From: Bacillota bacterium
GTDB lineage: Bacteria > Bacillota > Bacilli > Alicyclobacillales > Alicyclobacillaceae
Direction of reading: 5' to 3'
Length of the DNA: 8,410 nt
NCBI GenBank assembly: GCA_021820805.1
Contig: JAKADF010000123.1
Location: 1 to 8,410 of the forward strand
Positions 1 to 5,685 of the stretch are shown here, piece after piece. The notes below the pieces were generated by a model, which worked only from the letters and a program-made list of their open reading frames with translations, searched no databases and was not told the origin of the DNA. Both the position numbers and the translations under genes were made by a program. Each line of letters begins with the position of its first letter. The stretch's first letter is position 1.

Positions 1-697
1 GTGGAATAATTCGTTCTGGATTTTCGACTTCTCCCATGGTCATTCCAACCATCTCTGTACCGCCGAATGAAAACATGATTACAAGCATGGAAGCAGCAAA
101 ACCACTTATACCGTGAGGAAAAATCCCGCCATGGCCGGTAAGATTTTGTGCGGCAACCACATGGGTATGTCCTATTCCCGTAAGAAGAAGCAAAATCCCA
201 AACAAGATGAACAAAGTAAGTGCAGTAATTTTGACGCCTGCCAACCAGTACTCTGTTTCACCATACACTCGTACCTGAAACAAATTGACGGCCGTGATGA
301 CAATAGAAACAATCAAGGATAAGAGCCATAATGGCACAGTGCTAAACCAGTACTGCAAGAACATGGCTGATGCAGCCGTTTCTGCAGCCATGACAAGCAC
401 CCAATCCACAAAATACATCCAACCCGCAAAATGTCCTGCGAGTGGACCAAGAATAGATTGAATCAAGTCACGAAAGGTTTTTGCAGATGGGTTATTTACG
501 GTCATCTGACCAAGCCCCTGCATTACAAATAAAAGAATGATACCACCTAACAAATAGGCAAAAACAACACCAGGCCCTGCTTGATGAATCGATGTTGCAC
601 TTCCCTGGAATACACCAGCACCGATTGCACCTCCAAGAGCCATCATTAAAATATGTCGCGTTTTCAACGAACGCGATAATCCCTGTTCTCTGCTCAT
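1..697 (-). CDS. AAT/APC-family amino-acid permease, N-terminal 232 residues (cut by window edge)
   Basis: Integral membrane amino-acid transporter of the APC superfamily, probably the AAT (GabP/RocE/AapA-like) branch; the substrate cannot be told. No stop is reached before the left edge. The ATG at 697-695 follows an SD (GAGGGG) about six bases upstream. The N terminus has the family layout: a short basic segment (SLKTRHILMM), then TM1 with the substrate-binding glycine motif GGAIGAGVF at about residues 22-30, and AGPG at 40-43. Further hydrophobic segments lie at about 44-63, 87-110, 122-140, 151-172 and 200-215. The AAT-typical segment 'YGETEYWLAGVK' follows the fourth hydrophobic stretch, and 'FSFGGTEMVGMTMGEVENPER' near the edge matches the TM6 region (FxGxExxxxxxxEx.NP) that binds the amino group. 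The family is usually about 450-480 residues, so roughly half is present. It is divergent from the small GerPA-like gene. Family assignment is firm and substrate unknown. Confidence 0.9.
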   Translation of the reverse strand, partial: MSREQGLSRSLKTRHILMMALGGAIGAGVFQGSATSIHQAGPGVVFAYLLGGIILLFVMQGLGQMTVNNPSAKTFRDLIQSILGPLAGHFAGWMYFVDWVLVMAAETAASAMFLQYWFSTVPLWLLSLIVSIVITAVNLFQVRVYGETEYWLAGVKITALTLFILFGILLLLTGIGHTHVVAAQNLTGHGGIFPHGISGFAASMLVIMFSFGGTEMVGMTMGEVENPERIIP

Positions 698-763
698 TTT
701 TACCCCTCACTAAGCTCTACTATCTCTCACTGTTTAATACTTAAAACAAGGAGATCTGGAAAG

Positions 764-793
764 AGCATACTACAAAAAGTCCCCAATCGACAA
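764..793 (-). promoter_or_regulatory. candidate sigma-A promoter for the permease gene
   Basis: On the minus strand TTGTCG (788-793, 4/6 to consensus) and TATGCT (764-769, 4/6) are 18 bases apart. They lie about 67 bases upstream of the permease ATG. It is the best pair I found in this intergenic region, but both boxes are only moderate matches. Confidence 0.3.
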
Positions 794-834
794 CTTTTAC
801 ACACCTGGAATGTTTTGTGAATCATAAACTAATG

Positions 835-861
835 ACACATTTCCACTCTCTGCATAGACTA
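835..861 (+). promoter_or_regulatory. candidate sigma-K-type promoter for the GerPA-like gene
   Basis: CATAGACTA (853-861) fits the sigma-K -10 consensus CATAnnnTA exactly. An AC dinucleotide at 835-836 lies 16 bases upstream, the spacing expected for the short sigma-K -35 element. The start site would fall near 868, giving a short leader with a strong SD at 876-882. gerP operons of Bacillus are known to depend on sigma-K, which agrees with the resemblance of the downstream protein. The consensus is short, so the match alone is not proof. Confidence 0.45.
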
Positions 862-890
862 TTTTAGTATGTTTTAGGAGGGACTCCACA

Positions 891-1142
891 GTGTCTGTTT
901 TTATCAGAGGTCAAAAAGTAAGCGCATCTTCATCCATTGCAAATGGCGGCATATTTATCGGCCAGAATGTGCAAAATGGTTGGGATTCTACATCGCCTGA
1001 GAAAGTTTCATGCGGGTATTCCATGGGGGACTTTTCGAACACTCCTTGTATAGTGTCCATTTATTACGGTTCAGCTTATGATCGCCAATCCATCCACGAC
1101 GAAGACATTAAGGGAAACCAGACGAACGCAAAAGAAACCTAA
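891..1142 (+). CDS. small protein, GerPA/GerPF-like spore germination/coat protein (tentative)
   Basis: An 83-residue protein starting at GTG 891, eight bases after a strong SD (AGGAGGG, 876-882). It has no signal peptide or membrane segment and is rich in Gly, Ser, Asn and Ile. The pattern resembles GerPA/GerPF: a beta-rich start, 'NGGIFIG' at 18-24 (compare GGxxxFGD), a Ser/Lys stretch (WDSTSPEK), 'MGDF' at about 45-48 (compare NTGDF), and an acidic tail 'HDEDIKGN' (compare D-D-Q-D). GerP proteins are about 65-80 residues and help germinants cross the spore coat. Two cysteines (about 41 and 53) are present. The sigma-K-like promoter upstream supports a mother-cell sporulation role. Unlike gerP operons, it is alone, and its stop overlaps that of the convergent crotonase gene. 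That it is a real gene is fairly sure; the family is a guess from patterns remembered, not from a search. Confidence 0.6.
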   Translation: MSVFIRGQKVSASSSIANGGIFIGQNVQNGWDSTSPEKVSCGYSMGDFSNTPCIVSIYYGSAYDRQSIHDEDIKGNQTNAKET

Positions 1143-1170
1143 TCTCCGTAATAGGTTGGTTTTCTTTTTT
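1136..1170. terminator. probable bidirectional terminator between convergent genes
   Basis: AACCTA (1136-1141) and TAGGTT (1152-1157) form a perfect 6-bp stem with a 10-base loop. On the plus strand the stem is followed by GGTTTTCTTTTTT; on the minus strand by TCTTTTGC. T-rich tails on both sides suit termination in both directions. The stem is AT-rich and therefore weak. An alternative pairing of AAAAGAAACC (1130-1139) with 1158-1168 is also possible. Both stop codons lie at its left arm. Confidence 0.4.
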
Positions 1171-1945
1171 CCAGAAAAGCTGTTACGCCTTCTTTATACT
1201 CCCAACCAACAAATGCTTTGTCTTCCAAGGATTGTGCTTGTTGATTTACGTTCAAAAGCTGCTTCTTATCTTGAAGCAGAGAGAACATTTTTTTCATCGC
1301 TTGTTGAGCGGAGGGCGCAGCTTCTAACAATTCTGCAATATGTTTATCTACGAAGTCGTCAAAAAGAGTCTCATCGTTCGAATGATTTAGTACATCATTC
1401 AGAAACCCATAAGACAAAGCTTTAGCTGCATCAATTCGCTTTCCTGTATACAGCAGCTCTTTTGCATGTGATTCGCCGATGAGTCGTACCAACAAACTGG
1501 TTTCATAGAGTCCATAGACAAATCCAAGCTTTATGGGTGTTAAAGCAAAAACAGCCGAATTATCAGCAATTCTAAAATCACAAGCAGATGCAATCTGTAT
1601 TCCGCCCCCAAAGCAATATCCGGAAATGGCACTTATCGTTATTGGACGCACATGAGCTAAGGAGTCTGTCACACCGTCAGTAACAGATTTATGTATCCGG
1701 GCTTGTTCCAAGTTTGAACGCGAGTTCGGAAATTCGGCAATATCAGCTCCTGCCGAGAAAGCAGATGCATCAACACCACGGAGAACAATCACCCGAACCG
1801 ATTTATCTGAATTACACTCTTCAATCAATTCTCGGAGATGCGCCCACATAGACAATGTGAGCGCATTCCGTTTATTAGGCCGATTCAGTATAATTTCTCG
1901 AACGCAGTCCCATTTACGATGATTACGAACAAAAAGCAAAGACAA
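1139..1945 (-). CDS. crotonase-superfamily protein, methylmalonyl-CoA decarboxylase-like
   Basis: Cytosolic acyl-CoA enzyme of the crotonase (enoyl-CoA hydratase/isomerase) fold. I place the start at TTG 1945, eight bases after AAGGTG; an in-frame GTG at 1954 almost touches that SD. This gives 268 residues, normal for the family. 'FSAGADIAEF' (about 63-72) and 'GYCFGGG' (109-115) form the oxyanion hole. Both glutamates of true hydratases are absent: Gln-117 replaces the first (GGGIQIA) and Pro-137 the second (FALTPIKLG). Instead 'FALTPIKLGFVYGL' and the C-terminal 'AFLEKRKP' match my recollection of E. coli methylmalonyl-CoA decarboxylase (ScpB/YgfG), with the catalytic Tyr-140 equivalent kept (Tyr-144). 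However, the His-66 equivalent is Ala-67. Hydration is therefore unlikely, and decarboxylation or a related reaction is possible. It starts 15 bases after the carboxypeptidase stop, its SD abuts that stop, and translational coupling is likely. Confidence 0.87.
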   Translation of the reverse strand: MSLLFVRNHRKWDCVREIILNRPNKRNALTLSMWAHLRELIEECNSDKSVRVIVLRGVDASAFSAGADIAEFPNSRSNLEQARIHKSVTDGVTDSLAHVRPITISAISGYCFGGGIQIASACDFRIADNSAVFALTPIKLGFVYGLYETSLLVRLIGESHAKELLYTGKRIDAAKALSYGFLNDVLNHSNDETLFDDFVDKHIAELLEAAPSAQQAMKKMFSLLQDKKQLLNVNQQAQSLEDKAFVGWEYKEGVTAFLEKRKPTYYGD

Positions 1946-1960
1946 CCCATTCACACCTTT

Positions 1961-2848
1961 TTAAGAATTAACAGGCACTTTCGTTTGTGACCATGTTAAT
2001 AATCTCCTGGTTTCCCGATACATTAAACTTTTCCGCGGTGCACCAAGAACGACAGATATTCTCACATGACCATGCTGCTTTACAGCAAAAGCTAAACAGT
2101 ACATCGCTTTAGATGTAAAGCCTGTTTTCCCTCCGATAACCTCTCCAAAAGGCAACTGCTTTTCATACATGAATCGATTACCATTGCGAATAGATTTCCC
2201 GGCTACAGTTATAGTACTTGCCTGCATAGCAGCAACAATACGTGGATAACGAATCGCTTCGGCAAGTATGAGTGCTAAATCATGAGCCGATGACTCATGA
2301 TCATCTGCGTGCAGGCCATTCGGAGTGACAAATCTCGTGTGTGTACACCCCAGCAGCCTTGCTTTTAAATTCATCATGCGGGCAAAACCTTCTTGCGATC
2401 CGCCTACAGTTTCCGCAACTGCAAATGCTACATCATTAGCACTTTTCATGAGCAATACATGAAGTGCGTCATCAGCACGCATCGTCGTTCCAGGCTTTAC
2501 CCCTAACCGAACACGCGCTTGTCGTGAAGCACGAGGCCCAACATAAACTTCATCGTCTGGGTTCAAATGCGTTACAAGAAGAATGGCAGTCATTAATTTT
2601 GTTGTGCTCGCCGGATACTGTGGCACATCTGCATTCTTGTTATATAAAACTGTTCTGTCTGTTGCATCGTACACAATTGCCGCTTTTGCATTGACATATG
2701 GCGGTGATCCGACTTGACGTTTACTCTTTGCGAACGCCAAATCAGAAGACAGGATATTCGTACATATCATGACAAGAGTTGCCAAAAGGGTAATAACAAT
2801 GCGTCTTGCTCTGCTCCACTTTCGCTTATTCATGGCTTGATAAACCAT
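1961..2848 (-). CDS. secreted serine D-Ala-D-Ala carboxypeptidase (PBP5/DacF family), short form
   Basis: Penicillin-binding-protein enzyme that trims the terminal D-alanine from peptidoglycan stem peptides outside the membrane. The start is ATG 2848, eight bases after GGGGGAG; a GTG at 2857 overlaps that SD and is unlikely. The protein has 295 residues. A basic N terminus (NKRKWSRARR) leads into a hydrophobic segment at about 17-34 and a likely signal-peptidase site after 'LAFA' (about residue 40). All three active-site motifs of the S11 family are present: S81-T-T-K84 with the nucleophilic serine, S136-A-N138, and K241-T-G243. 'YPASTTKLMTA' and 'TPNGL' are typical of the family. The protein ends about 40 residues after KTG, so the beta-rich PBP5 C-terminal domain and amphipathic membrane anchor found in DacA/DacB/DacF (about 380-440 residues) are missing. 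It may stay anchored by its N terminus or be released. A dyad overlaps its ribosome-binding region. Confidence 0.93.
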   Translation of the reverse strand: MVYQAMNKRKWSRARRIVITLLATLVMICTNILSSDLAFAKSKRQVGSPPYVNAKAAIVYDATDRTVLYNKNADVPQYPASTTKLMTAILLVTHLNPDDEVYVGPRASRQARVRLGVKPGTTMRADDALHVLLMKSANDVAFAVAETVGGSQEGFARMMNLKARLLGCTHTRFVTPNGLHADDHESSAHDLALILAEAIRYPRIVAAMQASTITVAGKSIRNGNRFMYEKQLPFGEVIGGKTGFTSKAMYCLAFAVKQHGHVRISVVLGAPRKSLMYRETRRLLTWSQTKVPVNS

Positions 2849-2861
2849 TCTGTACACTCCC

Positions 2862-2897
2862 CCACTCAGTTCACGAATTAACGTGAACGAATGAGGG
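2862..2897 (-). promoter_or_regulatory. inverted repeat / RNA hairpin next to the carboxypeptidase ribosome-binding site
   Basis: GTTCACG (2869-2875) and CGTGAAC (2882-2888) are a perfect 7-bp inverted repeat with a 6-base AT-rich centre (AATTAA). In minus-strand RNA the stem can be extended by CTCA/TGAG (2892-2895 with 2865-2868) and by two C-G pairs that reach the SD GGGGGAG (2857-2863). No T tract follows, so it is a poor terminator. It could be an operator or an RNA structure limiting ribosome access. Confidence 0.4.
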
Positions 2898-2908
2898 AAA
2901 AATTATGC

Positions 2909-3577
2909 TTACAAACCTGCGTCAGTTACTAAGATACGTGCAGCAACCTCTTGATTTAAAGAAACGGTTTTATCTCCAACAGATACTGAGATGTCAGTCT
3001 CATATGGATTTTGTGCAGCTAAAATCGTAACAATTCCACCAGGTACAAGACCAGAACGGTGGAAAAACCGAAGCAAGTCCAAATCTTCCTCAGCAAGTTC
3101 TACTATTCGTATTACCTTAACAGCCTTTTCGCGTTCGACATCAGACAATGGAATACATTTTGGCTGTTGATACCCGGAACCCGGAATCACGTTCCCATGC
3201 GGGCAGGTATTCGGTTTGCCAAGCCGCACATACAGCTGTTCAAGCACGAGCGGAGAGACGGAGCTTTCAAGTCTTGCCGCTTCTACATGGGCATCTGCCC
3301 AATCGAGTCCAAGTTCATCATTTAGCCATCGTTCGAGTACTCGATGTTTTCGAACCATTGATTCTGCTTGTGTGAGTCCATTCTCTGTTAATTGAATTTC
3401 TTTGTTGTTGCTTGATTTAACAAAACCAGCAGCCGTCATCCGTTGCATGGTTTGTGTAACGGTTGGCCTGGATACGTTCAAATAATCGGCAATCTTAGAA
3501 GGCAGAACAGTTTCCCCTTCAGAATTTAGAATATAAATTGCTTCTAGATACTCTTCCATTTTGTGTGAACGTGACAC
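2909..3577 (-). CDS. DtxR/MntR-family metal-dependent transcriptional regulator with C-terminal FeoA/SH3-like domain
   Basis: DNA-binding repressor of the DtxR/IdeR/MntR family, probably sensing Mn(II) or Fe(II). The start is GTG 3577, eight bases after AAGGAG; a TTG at 3601 has no SD. The protein has 222 residues, like DtxR and longer than the two-domain MntR (about 140). 'MEEYLEAIYIL' (7-17) is the family's first helix, and a winged helix with 'VSRPTVTQTMQRM' follows at about 26-55. The dimer/metal domain keeps His-78 and Glu-82 (KHRVLER) and His-97, matching DtxR site 1 (H79, E83, H98). The other site differs: Glu-9, Ala-101, Glu-104 and Ser-105 stand where DtxR has Met-10, Cys-102, Glu-105 and His-106. 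'CPHGNVIPG' follows, then an SH3-like FeoA domain at about 150-222. A dyad covers its own start codon. Family call firm; metal and targets unknown. Confidence 0.92.
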   Translation of the reverse strand: MSRSHKMEEYLEAIYILNSEGETVLPSKIADYLNVSRPTVTQTMQRMTAAGFVKSSNNKEIQLTENGLTQAESMVRKHRVLERWLNDELGLDWADAHVEAARLESSVSPLVLEQLYVRLGKPNTCPHGNVIPGSGYQQPKCIPLSDVEREKAVKVIRIVELAEEDLDLLRFFHRSGLVPGGIVTILAAQNPYETDISVSVGDKTVSLNQEVAARILVTDAGL

Positions 3578-3586
3578 AATTGTCAC
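3571..3586. repeat. inverted repeat over the start of the DtxR-like gene
   Basis: GTGACA (3571-3576) and TGTCAC (3581-3586) form a perfect 6-bp inverted repeat with a 4-base spacer. It covers the GTG start codon (3575-3577) and reaches the SD (3584-3591). It could be an autoregulatory operator or a small RNA hairpin, but it does not match a DtxR or MntR box that I know. Confidence 0.35.
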
Positions 3587-3614
3587 TCCTTGCTCTTTCA
3601 AATAAAATTTTAAA

Positions 3615-4289
3615 TTAACTCATTTGAATTTCGAATTTACCCCACTCTTGACCATCCATTAACATCCTTGCAACTTGTCCATTTGATAAAGGGCCAACAC
3701 CTTTAGGCGTTCCCGTGTAAAGGATATCATCCGCAGAAATTCCAAAGTTTTTACCGACATAATCAATCAAGGTTTGAAAGTCAAAAATCATCTGAGATGG
3801 AGATCCGATTTGTACATTCTTCCCATCTAATTCAAGTGAGAATGTACTGTTTGTTAACTGATTAACATCATCTATTTCGTAAAAATCCGTGACAACCGCA
3901 GAACCTAAAAAACCCTTTGCTAATTCCCAGGGATGCCGAGCGTCCTTCAGTTCATTTTGAATATCGCGATCAGTCAAATCGAGTCCAAGAGCTATTGCCT
4001 TTACCAGCTCACCAGCGGACATTCCTTTGCGATATGATGCTCCCATATAGAGTACAATTTCAATCTCATGATGGATGTTGGAACGTCCCTTCGGGAGAAT
4101 AACTGTATCCTTTGCCAAAGCCAAAGCATGTGTTGATTTCCCAAAAATAAGTGGTCTCTTCGGTACGTCATTACCGAGTTCTATTGCGTGATCACGATAA
4201 TTTCTGCCGACACAAAATATATTTCGGATATCCTGAACAGCCTTTGCAGCCGATTTCCAAACAACCGCATTTTCTCCAAATGAATTCAT
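3615..4289 (-). CDS. fumarylacetoacetate-hydrolase-family enzyme, FAHD1-like (acylpyruvase / oxaloacetate decarboxylase type)
   Basis: Cytosolic metal-dependent enzyme of the FAH superfamily, acting on short 2,4-dioxo acids or oxaloacetate in its closest characterised relatives. The ATG at 4289 follows a GGGGG stretch by nine bases; 224 residues matches single-domain members such as human FAHD1. 'CVGRNYRDHAIELG' (26-39) carries the His-34/Glu-37 lid pair. 'IHHEIEIVLYMG' (72-83) provides metal ligands Glu-75 and Glu-77, and 'LDLTDRDIQ' (103-111) the third, Asp-104, with Arg-108 beside it. Lys-125 (LAKGF) corresponds to the catalytic lysine, and 'YTGTPKGVGPL' is the substrate loop. All residues expected for activity are present. 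These loops match FAHD1 as I remember it better than the homoprotocatechuate-pathway enzymes. No aromatic-degradation genes lie nearby, so a housekeeping or metabolite-repair role is more likely. It is probably the first gene of the minus-strand group; exact substrate uncertain. Confidence 0.9.
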   Translation of the reverse strand: MNSFGENAVVWKSAAKAVQDIRNIFCVGRNYRDHAIELGNDVPKRPLIFGKSTHALALAKDTVILPKGRSNIHHEIEIVLYMGASYRKGMSAGELVKAIALGLDLTDRDIQNELKDARHPWELAKGFLGSAVVTDFYEIDDVNQLTNSTFSLELDGKNVQIGSPSQMIFDFQTLIDYVGKNFGISADDILYTGTPKGVGPLSNGQVARMLMDGQEWGKFEIQMS

Positions 4290-4369
4290 CTGAATCAGCC
4301 CCCGTCATACAAACGATAGGTGCAACCTTACGTTAAGTAAAAACAACACACCCGTTCACGCCAGTATTT

Positions 4370-4378
4370 ATTTTACCA
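4370..4378 (-). promoter_or_regulatory. candidate extended -10 promoter for the FAH-to-crotonase gene group
   Basis: Minus-strand TGGTAAAAT (4370-4378) fits an extended -10 (TGn plus TAAAAT, 5/6), about 80 bases before the FAH-family ATG. No good -35 lies 16-18 bases upstream. An alternative pair, TTGGCT (4413-4418) with TTTAAT (4390-4395), 17 bases apart, lies inside the terminator hairpin of the gene before it. Either may serve; some promoter is expected here because the terminator separates the two groups. Confidence 0.33.
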
Positions 4379-4396
4379 TAGCTTATAAAATTAAAG

Positions 4397-4444
4397 TCCC
4401 CTATGACCTATGAGCCAAGTTAAAAGCTCATTAAGCACAGGGGA
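4397..4444 (-). terminator. terminator hairpin after glycerate kinase
   Basis: A long symmetric dyad: CCCCT (4398-4402), seven bases, ATGAGC (4410-4415), ten-base loop, GCTCAT (4426-4431), seven bases, AGGGG (4439-4443). In minus-strand RNA the outer arms UCCCCUGUG and CAUAGGGGA pair over nine positions with one G-U, and the inner six pair perfectly. After the stem the minus strand reads ACTTTAATTTT, an imperfect U tract. The position, about 48 bases after the kinase stop, fits a rho-independent terminator. The interrupted U tract and internal loop lower confidence. Confidence 0.5.
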
Positions 4445-4491
4445 ATATGGTTTCCTACAAAAACGGGAAGACTCCTGCAAAGAATAAAAGA

Positions 4492-5646
4492 TCACGATTG
4501 TTTATCTTTTAACATATCAAGAAAAACATGATATGCAGCCATTTGCAGCCATAATGACGCATTTTGCTCCAGTTCTGCAGGAGTTGCTTGCTTCGGTGAA
4601 GCAGCAATCATATGGGTAACACCGTGGTCAAAGAGTGCCTCATGTCCAGACCCTAAAGTACCAGCAACAACGGCGCAAGGTTTTTCGTATTTGGCCGCCA
4701 GTTCCGCTACATAGAGTGGAACTTTACCAGATAACGTTCCTTTATCGACACGCCCTTCTCCAGTGATTACCATATCTGCACTGGAAATCAGTTTTTCGAG
4801 TTCAATAACCTCTCCAATAATACTTGCACCAGAACGTACTTTTGCATGAGCACCAGCTAAAATCGGCAGAGCTGTTCCACCAGCCGCACCGGACGATGGA
4901 ATTTGTGCAATATCCTTCTTATTTGCAAAAGCTTCTTCAAGGAGCATCGCAAAATGTTTTAATTCCTTATCACGTTTTACAATGCTGTCTCCTGAAAGGC
5001 CTTTTTGTGGTCCGAAAATTTCTGCAGCACCATTTTCGCCGCATAGTGGATTAGACACGTCACATGCGAGTACAAATTCAACGTCAAAAAACCGCGGATG
5101 TACTCCATGCGTATCAATCTTATCGAGGCGCTCCAATTGCGTTCCGTCTCGTCCATCAAGCGTTTTTCCAAAAGCGTCATAATATATCGCCCCAAGTGCA
5201 CGCAACAGCCCAAAACCACCGTCAGTCGTCGCACTTCCACCAAGTGCAAGTACGATGGATGATGCACCATTTTCAAGAGCATGCAAAATGAGTTCCCCAG
5301 TACCATACGTTGTTGCACGAAGCGCATTTTCCGGATTTCGTTCCAAATTAGGTACAAATGAAATTCCGGATGCAGCCGCTAACTCTATGACAGCTTGGCT
5401 ATTTTGTAAAAATAAATAAGAAGCTTGGCGGGCATGAGAAAGCGGATCGACTACTGTTAATGTAACCATCCTGCCGCCCGCTTTGTCTGACCATGTCGGG
5501 ATAGTTCCTTCCCCGCCGTCAGCCATCGGTGCAAGAATCGTATCCACAGTCTTATTTGCCTTGCGTACGCCTTGCATCATCGCACGCGCCGCATCTTTAG
5601 CAGTTAATGTGCCTTTAAATGAATCTGGTGCAATGACCACTTTCAC
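4492..5646 (-). CDS. glxK: glycerate kinase type I (GlxK/GarK family)
   Basis: ATP-dependent kinase that phosphorylates D-glycerate to 2-phosphoglycerate (or 3-phosphoglycerate in some members), feeding glyoxylate, glucarate or serine breakdown products into glycolysis. I choose GTG 5646 because the protein then begins MKVVIAPDSFKG, the usual N terminus. A GTG four codons earlier (5658) lies one base after the SD (GGAAGG), while the chosen one is 13 bases away, so neither spacing is ideal. The protein has 384 residues, normal for the family. Family motifs in order: APDSFKGTL (6-14), PMADGGEGT (40-48), GGSATTDGG (136-144), DVSNPL (196-201), FGPQKG (211-216), GAAGG (253-257) and VITGEGRVD (293-301) followed by TLSGK. 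It follows the bacilliredoxin gene by 39 bases or less on the same strand. No glyoxylate carboligase or tartronate semialdehyde reductase gene is in view, so its pathway here is open. Confidence 0.95.
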   Translation of the reverse strand: MKVVIAPDSFKGTLTAKDAARAMMQGVRKANKTVDTILAPMADGGEGTIPTWSDKAGGRMVTLTVVDPLSHARQASYLFLQNSQAVIELAAASGISFVPNLERNPENALRATTYGTGELILHALENGASSIVLALGGSATTDGGFGLLRALGAIYYDAFGKTLDGRDGTQLERLDKIDTHGVHPRFFDVEFVLACDVSNPLCGENGAAEIFGPQKGLSGDSIVKRDKELKHFAMLLEEAFANKKDIAQIPSSGAAGGTALPILAGAHAKVRSGASIIGEVIELEKLISSADMVITGEGRVDKGTLSGKVPLYVAELAAKYEKPCAVVAGTLGSGHEALFDHGVTHMIAASPKQATPAELEQNASLWLQMAAYHVFLDMLKDKQS

Positions 5647-5685
5647 AGCATCGTCCACACCTTCCGGCCTATGATATCTACCTTA

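Noticed and set aside
113..322. A plus-strand 69-residue frame in the permease region
   Set aside because: It is antisense to the permease coding sequence, has no SD, and resembles no family.
492..710. A minus-strand frame of 72 residues at the permease start
   Set aside because: It is out of frame with the permease, which has the better SD and the clear APC motifs. The permease frame is open to the window edge.
1078..1425. A 115-residue plus-strand frame antisense to the crotonase gene
   Set aside because: No SD, low-complexity basic composition, and the opposite strand encodes a well-conserved family protein. It is a shadow frame.
2890..2925. CATAAT in the gap after the DtxR-like gene as a promoter for the carboxypeptidase
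   Set aside because: No -35 for sigma-A or forespore sigma factors lies at an acceptable spacing, so transcription from upstream is the simpler view.
4486..4510. AAAAGAT / ATCTTTT inverted repeat over the glycerate kinase stop codon
   Set aside because: Seven AT-rich pairs with an 11-base loop make a weak hairpin; the GC-richer dyad at 4397-4444 is the better terminator.
4977..5357. A 126-residue minus-strand frame inside glycerate kinase
   Set aside because: It overlaps, in another frame, the conserved GGSATTDGG and DVSNPL motifs of glycerate kinase and has no recognisable family pattern.
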